Source: DIGJ01 sp036658435
Lineage (GTDB): Bacteria > Bacillota > Clostridia > Lachnospirales > Lachnospiraceae
Assembly: GCA_036658435.1 (NCBI GenBank)
Contig: JAVXEO010000002.1
Span: 1 to 64,000 of the forward strand
Direction: 5' to 3'
Length of the DNA stretch: 64,000 nt
Positions within the stretch are counted from its first letter, which is position 1. Each line of letters starts with the position of its first letter. The translations under genes and the position numbers were made by a program. The notes under the pieces are model-generated. The model ran no database searches and was not told where the DNA came from. It worked only from the letters and a program-made list of their open reading frames with translations. Below are positions 6,686 through 15,340 of the stretch, piece after piece.

Positions 6686-8812
6686 TTATAAGTGCATTAC
6701 TCTTGCATTAATTTCTTTTGTCTTTCCCACATTCCAAAAGTTTTCACCCAAATAGCCACAGGTTCTTCGAGTTACATTCATTTTTGAATGATCCTTATTT
6801 CCACATTGTGGACATTCCCACTCCAATTTATCATTAATTATAATTTCACCATCAAATCCACAAACATGGCAATAATCTGACTTGGTGTTAAACTCCGCAT
6901 ATTGAATATTATCATAAATATATTTTACGATCTCTTCCAATGCCTTCAGGTTGTTTCTCATATTTGGTATTTCAATATATGAAATGGCTCCGCCAGAAGA
7001 AATAACCTGAAACTGAGATTCAAAATCAAATTTTTCCAAGGCATCAATTTCTTCTCGAACATCTACATGATACGAATTGGTGTAGTATCCTTTGTCTGTA
7101 ATGTTCTTAATAGATCCAAATTTCTTTTTGTCAATTTCTGCAAAACGATAGCAAAGGGACTCCGCTGGTGTTCCATATAATCCAAATCCTATGTCCGTTT
7201 CTTCTTTCCAGGTATCGGTTGCTGTACGCAGGCGATTCATCAGGCGCTTTGCGAATTTCATTCCTTCTGGCTGTGTATGGCTTTCACCGGTCATCAATTT
7301 TGTAACTTCATATAATCCAATATAGCCAAGGGAAATCGTTGAATATCCTCCATGTAGAAGCTTATCAATCTTTTCGCCTTTTTTTAATCTTCCAATGGCT
7401 CCATATTGCCAGTGAATGGGACTTACATCTGAAATGGTTCCCTCCAGCGCTTTATGTCGGCACATCAATGCTTCAAAGCAAAGAGAAAGTCTTTCTTCTA
7501 ATAACTGCCAGAACTTTTCCTGGTCTCCGTCTGCAATAATACCAATTTGAGGTAAGTTAAGACTTACTACTCCTTGGTTAAATCGACCTTCAAATTTGAA
7601 GTTTCCATCTTCGTCCTTCCAGGTAGATAAAAAGGAGCGGCATCCCATTGGGCTGAAAACATTTCCTTCATAATTTTCTCTCATCTTTTTTGCAGAAATA
7701 TAATCTGGATACATGCGCTTTGAGGAACATTTTACGGCTAAACGGGTTATATAATCATACTTTCCACCTTTTAGACAATTATGTTCATCTAAGACATAAA
7801 CAAGTTTTGGAAATGCAGGAGTCACAAATATTCCCTTTTCATTCTTTATGCCCTCTAGCCTCTGACGAAGAATTTCTTCCACAATCATGGCATTTTCTTC
7901 TATATATTCATCCTTTTCTTCCAAATTCAAAAACAAAGTAACAAAAGGTGACTGTCCATTCGTGGTCATTAACGTATTAATTTGATATTGAATGGTCTGT
8001 ACACCGGACTTCAACTCATCTCTTAAACGATCTTCAATGAACTGTTCCAATAGTTCTTCGGATAAACTTTCTTTGTATTTTTCGGTATAATGTTTTCTAT
8101 ATTTTTCACGGCTTTTACGCAAATATCTTCCCAAATGCTTTACATCAACCGATTGTCCTCCATACTGGCTGCTTGCCACTGCTGAAATAATCTGCGTCAT
8201 AACCGTACATGCTACCTGAAAACTTTTTGGACTTTCAATTAATTTTGCATTCATTACGGTACCATTGTCTAACATATCACCAATGTTAATCAAACAGCAA
8301 TTAAAAATAGACTGTAAAAAATAATCCGCATCATGAAAGTGTAAGATACCATCTTCATGGGCCTTTGATATTTTTTCCGGCAATAAAAGTCTTTTTGTTA
8401 AATCCTTGGAAACTTCCCCTGCAATAAGGTCACGCTGAGTTGATGCAATCACCGCATTTTTATTTGAATTTTCTTCCATTACATATTTATTATTATTATG
8501 TATTAATCCCATTATGGAGTCATCGGTTGTGTTTGCTTTACGCACAAGTTCCCTGGTATAGCGGTAAATAATGTAGGTTTTTGCAAGAACAAACTTTCCC
8601 TCTGCCATTAGTTTTTGTTCTATTAAGTCCTGAATATCTTCTACCAGCATACTCTCCCTTAATAGTCCTTCCATGCTCCCAACGATATTATCTATCTTTT
8701 CTTCCGGAAGTTTTTCAAAATCATCCACTTCTACGTTTGCTTTTCGAATGGCTGCTACAATTTTATTTCTATCAAATTCTACAACTCTTCCATCTCTTTT
8801 AATTACTTTCAT
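6686..8812 (-). CDS. nrdD: Anaerobic ribonucleoside-triphosphate reductase
   Basis: This class III reductase converts NTPs to dNTPs without oxygen by glycyl-radical chemistry. An ATP-cone occupies the N-terminal ~95 residues (MKVIKRDGRVVEFDRNKI), providing allosteric control by ATP/dATP. The long catalytic barrel follows. A C-terminal four-cysteine zinc site (CHVCGFDG ... CPQCGN) comes next, and the radical loop RRTCGYLG places the radical on Gly686 of 708. Length and order are normal. It heads the nrdD-nrdG-dut-unknown operon behind a strong promoter overlapped by NrdR-like boxes. Confidence 0.96.
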   Translation of the reverse strand: MKVIKRDGRVVEFDRNKIVAAIRKANVEVDDFEKLPEEKIDNIVGSMEGLLRESMLVEDIQDLIEQKLMAEGKFVLAKTYIIYRYTRELVRKANTTDDSIMGLIHNNNKYVMEENSNKNAVIASTQRDLIAGEVSKDLTKRLLLPEKISKAHEDGILHFHDADYFLQSIFNCCLINIGDMLDNGTVMNAKLIESPKSFQVACTVMTQIISAVASSQYGGQSVDVKHLGRYLRKSREKYRKHYTEKYKESLSEELLEQFIEDRLRDELKSGVQTIQYQINTLMTTNGQSPFVTLFLNLEEKDEYIEENAMIVEEILRQRLEGIKNEKGIFVTPAFPKLVYVLDEHNCLKGGKYDYITRLAVKCSSKRMYPDYISAKKMRENYEGNVFSPMGCRSFLSTWKDEDGNFKFEGRFNQGVVSLNLPQIGIIADGDQEKFWQLLEERLSLCFEALMCRHKALEGTISDVSPIHWQYGAIGRLKKGEKIDKLLHGGYSTISLGYIGLYEVTKLMTGESHTQPEGMKFAKRLMNRLRTATDTWKEETDIGFGLYGTPAESLCYRFAEIDKKKFGSIKNITDKGYYTNSYHVDVREEIDALEKFDFESQFQVISSGGAISYIEIPNMRNNLKALEEIVKYIYDNIQYAEFNTKSDYCHVCGFDGEIIINDKLEWECPQCGNKDHSKMNVTRRTCGYLGENFWNVGKTKEINARVMHL

Positions 8813-8862
8813 TCTGGTTTTCCCTTTCTTTTATTCCTATAAATAACTTCACTGCCCTTTTG

Positions 8863-8891
8863 ATTATAGCATATTCAATTTTTTATGTCTA
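8863..8891 (-). promoter_or_regulatory. Promoter of nrdD
   Basis: On the minus strand, TAGACA (8886-8891) is followed after 17 bases by a perfect TATAAT (8863-8868) with an extended TGC. The -10 lies about 50 bases upstream of the nrdD ATG. Confidence 0.8.
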
Positions 8892-8945
8892 CAAAATATA
8901 GTTGAATTTTTCACTATAAAATATTCTTTCTACTACATATAGTGT
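8889..8945. promoter_or_regulatory. Tandem NrdR-like boxes upstream of nrdD
   Basis: Two 16-base sites resemble the NrdR box ACACTATATATAGTGT. They are CTACAAAATATAGTTG at 8889-8904 (about 11 of 16 matches, allowing W) and CTACTACATATAGTGT at 8930-8945 (about 13 of 16). Their centres are 41 bases apart, four helical turns, as known for NrdR pairs. The first overlaps the nrdD -35, so repression by NrdR is expected. NrdR itself is not in the window. Confidence 0.7.
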
Positions 8946-8950
8946 TTTCT

Positions 8951-9721
8951 TTATTCTCCCTTACCCAGTTTCACTGCATCTAAGGACAGCTTAATGGTAT
9001 CCGTTATTTCTTCTACGCTAAGTTTTGTATATTCAGAGAGTTCTCCTACGGTAGCCACCCGTCCCAAATCTTCTGCCAGATATTTTGCCGCTTCCTGAAT
9101 AAGATTGGTTCTCCCCATCACGGTGTTTTCCAAATCCTCTTCCTCTACTTCTTCATCTATTATTTGTAATATTTCCCATTCTATGGCTTCCTTTAAGTAT
9201 TCCTCTAAATCCAGGTCGTCTTCTGTCATTGGAATCATATCCACGCCACGAAGTAATCCAATATTTCCCTCTTGAATTAAATCTTCCAGAAGAACCCCAT
9301 TGTCCTTATATTTTTTTGCTATTTTAACTACTTTAGGCAGCCATCCATGAATTAATCGTTCCTTCGCTCCCGGAATCCGATTCTTCGTCTCCCGAAAAAC
9401 TACCTCCTCCTCTTCCTTAGATAGTTTTTCTAAGGTTTGTAAATCTTTCAAATACATTTTGAGAAAAATAGAATCCTCTTCTTTTAGGGTATTCCCTTTT
9501 TCTTCATTTGCCATTTCCATTTCATCTAAATTCGTATCACCATCCGTTATATGAACATGGTTTTCTATCAAATAAGCATAAATATGGTTAAATTGCTCCT
9601 CTTTTATATCCATGTCTTTAAAATATTCTTGAACTTCTTTCTGGGTTAATCTGTTTCCGTCTATTGCTGCAAGTTCCGTTAAGTCCTTGAGCATTTCCAT
9701 AAATTTGCTTTTATCCAGCAT
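8951..9721 (-). CDS. Reduced sigma-70-like protein lacking region 4
   Basis: This 256-residue acidic protein has sigma-factor architecture in reduced form. The N-terminal ~75 residues resemble an RpoD region-1.1-like fold. LSKEEEEVVF through the AKERLIHGWLPKVVKIAKKY segment matches regions 1.2/2.1, and LLEDLIQEGNIGLLRG matches core-binding region 2.2. The AAKYLAEDLGRVATVGELSEYT segment resembles region 3. The aromatic/basic 2.3-2.4 segment that melts and reads the -10 is replaced by an acidic stretch rich in Glu/Asp, and region 4 is absent. It may bind RNA polymerase without directing promoter choice. It lies 15 bases downstream of maf in the same direction. Confidence 0.6.
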   Translation of the reverse strand: MLDKSKFMEMLKDLTELAAIDGNRLTQKEVQEYFKDMDIKEEQFNHIYAYLIENHVHITDGDTNLDEMEMANEEKGNTLKEEDSIFLKMYLKDLQTLEKLSKEEEEVVFRETKNRIPGAKERLIHGWLPKVVKIAKKYKDNGVLLEDLIQEGNIGLLRGVDMIPMTEDDLDLEEYLKEAIEWEILQIIDEEVEEEDLENTVMGRTNLIQEAAKYLAEDLGRVATVGELSEYTKLSVEEITDTIKLSLDAVKLGKGE

Positions 9722-9736
9722 ATCTGTCTCTCCTAT

Positions 9737-10309
9737 CTAAAATGCAATCCTCAGTTCTTTCAGTTCTTTGTATACCCTTGCAATGGGGAATCCCACTACA
9801 TTATAGTAATCCCCTTCCAGTCCAACAATATACGGTGCAAATTTACCCTGTACTGCATAAGCACCTGCTTTATCCATTGGTTCTCCGGTTTCTACATAAG
9901 CACAAATTTCTTCTTCCGTCATATGGGAGACAGAAACTTTCGTTTCTACTGCAAAATTTCGAATGGTTTCTATTCCATTTTCTTTTTTTATAATAGCAAC
10001 ACCTGTAAAAACAGAATGTCTTTTTCCGGATAAATTTCGAATCATGTCTTTTGCATCCTCTTCATTCTTTGGTTTTCCAAGGATTTTATTATGATTGGAA
10101 ACGACCGTATCGGCTCCAATAATCACAACATTGTCCATATTTTCAGCAATGTCTGACGCTTTCATAAGAGAAAGTTCCTTTACTACGGCTATCGGATCTG
10201 TATTGGTAATGATTTCTTCTTTTTGGCTGGGTCTTACTTCATATGATATTCCAACCTGATCTAAAATTTCTCTTCTTCTTGGTGAACCGGATGCTAATAT
10301 TATCTTCAT
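9737..10309 (-). CDS. maf: Maf nucleoside triphosphate pyrophosphatase
   Basis: Maf hydrolyses non-canonical or dTTP/UTP-type nucleotides and has been linked to septum control. The start is set at ATG 10309, with GAGG ten bases upstream, giving 190 residues; the longer upstream frame is AT-rich and unlike the family. The N-terminal ILASGSPRRREIL motif is the nucleotide-binding signature, GADTVVS carries the catalytic Asp, and GKRHSVFTGVA and DKAGAYAVQG are further conserved blocks. It is transcribed away from eno and followed closely by the sigma-like gene. Confidence 0.92.
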   Translation of the reverse strand: MKIILASGSPRRREILDQVGISYEVRPSQKEEIITNTDPIAVVKELSLMKASDIAENMDNVVIIGADTVVSNHNKILGKPKNEEDAKDMIRNLSGKRHSVFTGVAIIKKENGIETIRNFAVETKVSVSHMTEEEICAYVETGEPMDKAGAYAVQGKFAPYIVGLEGDYYNVVGFPIARVYKELKELRIAF

Positions 10310-10387
10310 TCTATTTTTCCTCATTCCATTTTGTATTTTAATTTTCAAGATACTGTGAATTGCTCCACCCTGTGTGTTCATATTATC

Positions 10388-10416
10388 ATGATATGATATT
10401 TTATAAATTTTGTAAA
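10388..10416 (-). promoter_or_regulatory. Putative maf promoter
   Basis: On the minus strand, TTTACA (10411-10416) is separated by 17 bases from TATCAT (10388-10393). It lies about 80 bases upstream of the maf ATG, in the divergent maf-eno gap. Confidence 0.5.
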
Positions 10417-10486
10417 GAATCGGATATTTTATTTTAAAAAGACGGATACTAAACATAAGAAAAGATAAAGGAGTTTATTTGTTATT

Positions 10487-11758
10487 ATGAATATAAAAAT
10501 ATCAGAAGTAAAAGGACGGGAAGTTCTTGATTCTCGCGGTTTTCCTACCATTGAGGCAGAGGTTCTCTTATCCGATGGCAGTATAGGACGCGGAATTTCC
10601 CCAAGTGGTGCGTCCACTGGAAAATATGAGGCTCTGGAGTTACGTGATTATGATAGCAATCGCTATCAAGGGAAAGGAGTATCCAAAAGTGTCCGTCTCA
10701 TAAAAGAGATCATTGCGCCGGAGTTAATTGGAAAAGATGGCATTAATTTATATGATATTGATGCCCTTCTTCGAGATCTGGATGGTACCCCGGAAAAGAA
10801 AAAACTAGGTGCAAATACCCTGCTTTCCCTTTCCATTGCCTGCGCCAACGCTGCCAGTCATTCTTTGAAAATTCCCCTTTATGAATATTTTGGCGGAACT
10901 TCTTTCCCTATTCTTCCCTTACCCATGATGAATGTTTTAAATGGCGGTGCTCATGCTTCCAATAACATCGATATTCAGGAATTTATGATTCTTCCAGTAG
11001 GTGCACGTAATTTTAAAGAAGGTCTTCGAGCCTGCACAGAAATCTACCACAGCCTATCCGGACTTTTAAAAGAAAAAGGTCTGTCTACTTCCGTTGGGGA
11101 TGAAGGCGGATTTGCACCTACTTTAAAAAAAGATACCCAAGCCTTGGATTTTCTCATGGAAGCAATCAAAGCAGCGGGTTATAAACCGGGAAAAGATATT
11201 TGTCTTGGAATGGATGCCGCTTCCAGTGAATGGAAAAGTTTTTCTCCCGGAAAATACCATCTTCCAAAAGCGCAAAAAGATTATACGGTCTCTGAATTAA
11301 TTGATTTTTATAGTATTATTTGTGACCAATATCCCCTTGTCTCCATTGAGGATCCCCTAGATGAAGAAGACTGGGAGGGGTGGCAGGAATTAACACAAAT
11401 ACTGGGAGACCGGGTTCAGCTAGTTGGAGATGATTTATTTGTAACCAATACCTCTCGTCTTCAAAAAGGGATTACGGAGCATTGCGGAAATGCTATTTTA
11501 ATTAAGCCCAATCAGGTGGGAACTCTTACCGAAGCTATGGATGCCATTAAACTTGCAAAGAAAAATGGATTTTCTACCATTCTTTCCCACCGTTCCGGCG
11601 ATACAGAAGATACCAGTATTGTGGACCTTTGTGTTGGATTAAATGCCGGACAGATTAAAACCGGTGCCCCTTGCAGAAGCGAGCGTACGGCAAAGTACAA
11701 TCAGCTGCTGCGGATTGAAGAAAGCTTAGGCCCCTCAGCTGGGTTTTATTCCTTATAA
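10487..11758 (+). CDS. eno: Enolase
   Basis: This glycolytic enzyme interconverts 2-phosphoglycerate and phosphoenolpyruvate with two Mg ions. The N-terminal VKGREVLDSRGFPTIEAEV and SGASTGKYEALELRD loop are canonical. SVGDEGGFAP supplies the proton-transfer Glu, SIEDPLDEEDW and VGDDLFVTN supply metal ligands, and LIKPNQVGTLTE holds the catalytic Lys. SHRSGDTEDT and the final TGAPCRSERTAKYNQLLRIEE block are intact. At 423 residues it is only slightly short of the usual ~430. An AAAGGAG ribosome binding site lies upstream, with a longer than usual gap. The stop overlaps the mutY stop from the opposite strand by six bases. Confidence 0.96.
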   Translation: MNIKISEVKGREVLDSRGFPTIEAEVLLSDGSIGRGISPSGASTGKYEALELRDYDSNRYQGKGVSKSVRLIKEIIAPELIGKDGINLYDIDALLRDLDGTPEKKKLGANTLLSLSIACANAASHSLKIPLYEYFGGTSFPILPLPMMNVLNGGAHASNNIDIQEFMILPVGARNFKEGLRACTEIYHSLSGLLKEKGLSTSVGDEGGFAPTLKKDTQALDFLMEAIKAAGYKPGKDICLGMDAASSEWKSFSPGKYHLPKAQKDYTVSELIDFYSIICDQYPLVSIEDPLDEEDWEGWQELTQILGDRVQLVGDDLFVTNTSRLQKGITEHCGNAILIKPNQVGTLTEAMDAIKLAKKNGFSTILSHRSGDTEDTSIVDLCVGLNAGQIKTGAPCRSERTAKYNQLLRIEESLGPSAGFYSL

Positions 11759-12850
11759 GGTCTCCTGCTTTTTTTGAAAAAGAGTCTCTCTAAATACTGC
11801 AAACGCAGAGGGAAGGGCATACGTTTTTTCTATTTCTTCTTTTTCTACCCATTCAAGTTCCGGAAATAGACGACTCATTTCCGGAGCTTCTTTTATTACG
11901 ATTCCATAGCCTCGCATCTTCCATTCTACATGGCTGAATATATGCTTTGCTTCTCCTAGAAGCTGCATTTCATAATTAAGAATTTTATTCTCTTTCAGTA
12001 GTTTTTCTACCCTTTCGATACTGAGTTTACCTTCTGTGTTGGGGAACTCCCAAAGTCCGGAAAGCAATCCCTTCTCCTGTCTTTTGTGAAGTGCTATTTT
12101 ATCATTCATTTCAAGTATAAATACGGTTTTATCTTCTTTTCGTCTGGCTTTTTTTTGGGGTTTTATAGGAAGTTCTTCCGCAATTCCTTTTTGAAAACCT
12201 ATGCAGTACTTCAAAATCGGACACTTTTCACAAAGAGGTTTTCCATTGGGAATACAGATGGTTGCACCTAAATCCATCAGTGCCTGGTTAAATGCACCGG
12301 CAGACTCTCCACCTTTTTCCCCAAGCGTTTCTATCATGGCCTCTTTTAAATTTTGTTCCAATTCTGATTTTACTTTTGCCTTTGAAATATCATCATAGCT
12401 TGCCGATAATCGTTTCGTAACACGAAGCACGTTTCCATCTACCGCCGGCACGGAGTTTCCATAAGCAATAGAGGAAATTGCACCTGCCGTATAAGAGCCG
12501 ATTCCCGGTAATTTCATTAATTCTTTTTCGTCTTTTGGCAGCTTTCCCCCATATTCTTCCATCACAACTTTTGCAGCTTTTAAAAGATTACGCACCCTAG
12601 AATAGTAACCCAGTCCTTCCCATAGTTTCATCAGCTTATCTTCTTCTGCCTGTGCCAGGTCTTTTATTTCTGGTAATTCTTTTATAAATCGGTCAAAATA
12701 CTCTTTTACCGCCTCTACTCTGGTTTGCTGCAGCATGATTTCTGAAACCCATACATAGTAAGGAATGGGGGTTTCCCTCCATTTTAAGTTTCTTTTTTCG
12801 ATTTCGTACCATACAATCAAGTCCTCTATAATTAATTTATAATCATACAT
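11753..12850 (-). CDS. mutY: A/G-specific adenine glycosylase
   Basis: MutY removes adenine mispaired with 8-oxoguanine. The helix-hairpin-helix core contains SEIMLQQTRVEAV with the catalytic Glu. LMKLPGIGSYTAGAISSIAYG is the DNA-binding hairpin, and VDGNVLRV holds the catalytic Asp. A four-cysteine [4Fe-4S] loop follows (about residues 197-214; spacing C-x7-C-x2-C-x5-C). The last ~130 residues form a NUDIX-like domain that recognises 8-oxoG (HIFSHVEWKMRGY). The 365-residue length is normal. It converges on eno with a six-base overlap. Confidence 0.95.
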   Translation of the reverse strand: MYDYKLIIEDLIVWYEIEKRNLKWRETPIPYYVWVSEIMLQQTRVEAVKEYFDRFIKELPEIKDLAQAEEDKLMKLWEGLGYYSRVRNLLKAAKVVMEEYGGKLPKDEKELMKLPGIGSYTAGAISSIAYGNSVPAVDGNVLRVTKRLSASYDDISKAKVKSELEQNLKEAMIETLGEKGGESAGAFNQALMDLGATICIPNGKPLCEKCPILKYCIGFQKGIAEELPIKPQKKARRKEDKTVFILEMNDKIALHKRQEKGLLSGLWEFPNTEGKLSIERVEKLLKENKILNYEMQLLGEAKHIFSHVEWKMRGYGIVIKEAPEMSRLFPELEWVEKEEIEKTYALPSAFAVFRETLFQKKQETL

Positions 12851-12901
12851 AAAACTCCTCTTTTCTATTTTTTATTTTTCTTTTATTTCTTTCTATTTTC
12901 A

Positions 12902-12910
12902 TGGTATACT
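12902..12910 (+). promoter_or_regulatory. Extended -10 promoter before the CgeB-like gene
   Basis: TGGTATACT (12902-12910) is a TGnTATACT extended -10 with no clear -35 box. It lies about 28 bases before the gene's start codon. Confidence 0.5.
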
Positions 12911-12937
12911 GGTTAGAAAAGGAGTTTAACTATCCCC

Positions 12938-14113
12938 ATGGAAATACATAAGCGAAAATTAATATTTTTTAAAAATGGAATCGAAACACTTGGTTTTTTT
13001 TCCATACAACTTGCCAAAGCCTTTGAAGAAATGGGACATGAGGTCTTCCTTTTTGATCTGCTAGAGGAGAAACGTGACTATAAAAGACTTCTTTCCTTCC
13101 TAGAATACGGAAATACCACTTTGATTTCTTTTAATTTTACCGGCTTTCGAGGTGAAGATATTTTTTTAGAAAAAGATGGAACCCTTTTATGGGATCAAAA
13201 GAAGATCCTTTGCCTTAATATCTTAGTGGACCACCCTTTTTATTATCCCCAATTATTAAAACATCCTCCCCTTTTGTATCGTCAAATCTGTATTGACCGT
13301 TATCATGAAAACTATATGCACACTTATTTTCCCTGGATACAAACCGAACCTTTCCTTCCCCTTGGAGGAACTGGCTTATCTGGTTTTCCTCCTCTGGAAG
13401 GGCGTGAAAATGCAGTTCTTTTTACGGGAAATTACACTCCACCCACTGCCTTTGACAAATATATCACCCGTTTGGATGACGATTACACTACTTTTTATCA
13501 TTCTATTATTGATACTTTGATTTCCAATCCTTCCCTTCCTATGGAGATTGCTTTTACCGATGCCCTTTACCGGGAACTTGGAAATCTTTCAAAAGAAGCA
13601 TTGAAGGCCTGTATGGAAAATATGATTTTTATTGACTTATATGTACGTTTCTATTTCCGTGGTCTTGTTATCAAAACTCTTGTAGACAATGGAATACAAG
13701 TACATGTTTTTGGAAGTGGATGGGAGAAGTTAGACTGTATTCATAAGGAAAACCTGATTCTTGGGGGTGCTGTCAACTCACACGCCTGTCTCTTAGAAAT
13801 GCAGAAAGCGAAAATATCTTTAAATATTATGCCCTGGTTTAAAGACGGCGCACATGACCGTATTTTTAACTCCATGTTAAATGGAGCTTTATGTTTAACG
13901 GATTCCAGCATCTTTTTAGAGCAGGAGTTTGTTGATAACCAAGATTTATGCTTTTTTTCCTTATTGGATATCACATCGCTTCCTCAAAAAATTATAAATT
14001 TACTTGAAAATCCGGCTTCTATGAATACCATCATACAAACCGGATATCAAAAAGCAAAGCTTCATCATACATGGAAGGAGCGGGCTAAAATTATTACAGA
14101 TTATATCGCATAG
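12938..14113 (+). CDS. CgeB-like glycosyltransferase family protein
   Basis: This 391-residue protein has the two-domain look of GT-B glycosyltransferases of the CgeB group. The N-terminal half (IETLGFFSIQLAKAFEEMGHEVFLFD) suits a Rossmann acceptor domain. The C-terminal half has the family-1-like VFGSGWEK ... AKISLNIMPWFKDGAHDRIFNSMLNGALCLTDSS pattern, in which the late Glu/Asp-containing loop binds the nucleotide sugar. CgeB-type proteins glycosylate surface or spore-coat components; the acceptor here is unknown. It stands alone between mutY (divergent) and pepT (convergent, 13-base overlap). An AAAAGGAG ribosome binding site lies upstream. Confidence 0.75.
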   Translation: MEIHKRKLIFFKNGIETLGFFSIQLAKAFEEMGHEVFLFDLLEEKRDYKRLLSFLEYGNTTLISFNFTGFRGEDIFLEKDGTLLWDQKKILCLNILVDHPFYYPQLLKHPPLLYRQICIDRYHENYMHTYFPWIQTEPFLPLGGTGLSGFPPLEGRENAVLFTGNYTPPTAFDKYITRLDDDYTTFYHSIIDTLISNPSLPMEIAFTDALYRELGNLSKEALKACMENMIFIDLYVRFYFRGLVIKTLVDNGIQVHVFGSGWEKLDCIHKENLILGGAVNSHACLLEMQKAKISLNIMPWFKDGAHDRIFNSMLNGALCLTDSSIFLEQEFVDNQDLCFFSLLDITSLPQKIINLLENPASMNTIIQTGYQKAKLHHTWKERAKIITDYIA

Positions 14114-15318
14114 GTTTTTACAATTTCAAGCATAAGCGCTACGGATTGTTCCATTCCTTCTATCGTTACATGTTCATAAGGTCCATGAAAAGCGAATCCA
14201 CCCGTTCCAAGATTCGGACAGGGAAGGCCCATGAAGCTCAGTTTGGCTCCATCGGTTCCCCCTCTTTCCGGAATAACGACAGGCGTAATTCCTAGCTTTT
14301 TTGCTGCTGCTACTGCATTGTCAATCAGATGCATACAAGGTCTTACCATTTCTGCCATGTTCCGGTATTGTTCTTCTATTTTAAGGGAAACCACCCCTTT
14401 TCCATATTTTTCATTCATAAGTTTTTCAATATGGAGCAAGGTCTGTTTTCTTCCTTGAAAAATTTCGTTACTGTGGTCCCGTACAATATATTCCAGTCTT
14501 GCCTTCTCAACCGTTCCATTCATTTCACATAAATGATAAAATCCTTCATAATTCTCTGTATCACGGGGAGTTTCTCCCCTTGGCAGCATTGAATTAATTT
14601 CCATGGCAAGAAGCTGGGCATTTAACATGGTATTCTTTGCACTTCCCGGATGCACATTAAATCCATTAATCTCAAAAACCCCTTTGCAGGCGTTAAAATT
14701 TTCATATACAATTTCACCTTCCACTCCACCGTCTACGGTATAGGCAAAATCTGCATCAAAATCTTTCACATTAAAATAGTCTGCTCCTGCACCCACTTCT
14801 TCATCCGGTGTAAATCCAATTGAGATTTTTCCATGAGGTATCTTTTCTGTCTGCAGTCTTTCAATCAGCGTCATAATTTCAGCAATTCCGGACTTATCAT
14901 CCGAGCCCAGCAAAGTAGTTCCGTCCGTGGTTATCAAGGTTCTTCCTTTTAGTTTTGATAGATGGGGGAAATTCTTTACACCCAGTACTCTTCCACTATT
15001 TCCCAATATAATATCTTCTCCTTGGTAATTTTCTATAATCTGGGGTTTTATGTTTTCTCCGCAAAAATCAGGAGCCGTATCCATATGGGCAATAAATCCA
15101 AGTTTTGTCTTTTCTTCATATCCCTTTGTTGCCGGTAAGGTTCCATATACGTAACATTTTTCATCGATTCTTCCATCGGTAACTCCAAGATCTTTTAGTT
15201 CTCCTGCCAGAAGTTCTCCCAATACAAACTGGCACTTTGTAGTTGGAACTGTTTTCGATTCTGAATCACTTTTTGTTGATATTTTTATATAATTTAACAA
15301 TCTTTCATAGGCTTTCAT
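14101..15318 (-). CDS. pepT: Peptidase T (tripeptide aminopeptidase)
   Basis: This cytoplasmic zinc aminopeptidase of family M20 releases the N-terminal residue of tripeptides. Metal and catalytic residues lie in GFIAHMDTAPD (His and Asp), GSDDKSGIAEI (bridging Asp) and GFTPDEEVGAGA (catalytic Glu-Glu). The dimerisation domain follows (FNVHPGSAKNTMLNA), then the C-terminal PERGGTDGAKLSFMGLPCPNLGTGG and late His. At 405 residues it matches the family. GGGAGG lies before the ATG. It starts 22 bases after the ComEC-like gene in the same direction and overlaps the CgeB-like gene tail to tail. Confidence 0.95.
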   Translation of the reverse strand: MKAYERLLNYIKISTKSDSESKTVPTTKCQFVLGELLAGELKDLGVTDGRIDEKCYVYGTLPATKGYEEKTKLGFIAHMDTAPDFCGENIKPQIIENYQGEDIILGNSGRVLGVKNFPHLSKLKGRTLITTDGTTLLGSDDKSGIAEIMTLIERLQTEKIPHGKISIGFTPDEEVGAGADYFNVKDFDADFAYTVDGGVEGEIVYENFNACKGVFEINGFNVHPGSAKNTMLNAQLLAMEINSMLPRGETPRDTENYEGFYHLCEMNGTVEKARLEYIVRDHSNEIFQGRKQTLLHIEKLMNEKYGKGVVSLKIEEQYRNMAEMVRPCMHLIDNAVAAAKKLGITPVVIPERGGTDGAKLSFMGLPCPNLGTGGFAFHGPYEHVTIEGMEQSVALMLEIVKTYAI

Positions 15319-15340
15319 TCATCTGCCCTCCCTGGTGATT

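Noticed and set aside
8911..8926. Third NrdR box between the two reported
   Set aside because: Only about 10 of 16 positions match and the spacing to the others is not a whole number of helical turns.
10420..10486. Sigma-A promoter directly upstream of eno
   Set aside because: Several AT-rich hexamers could be aligned but none with both a fair -35 and -10 at correct spacing.
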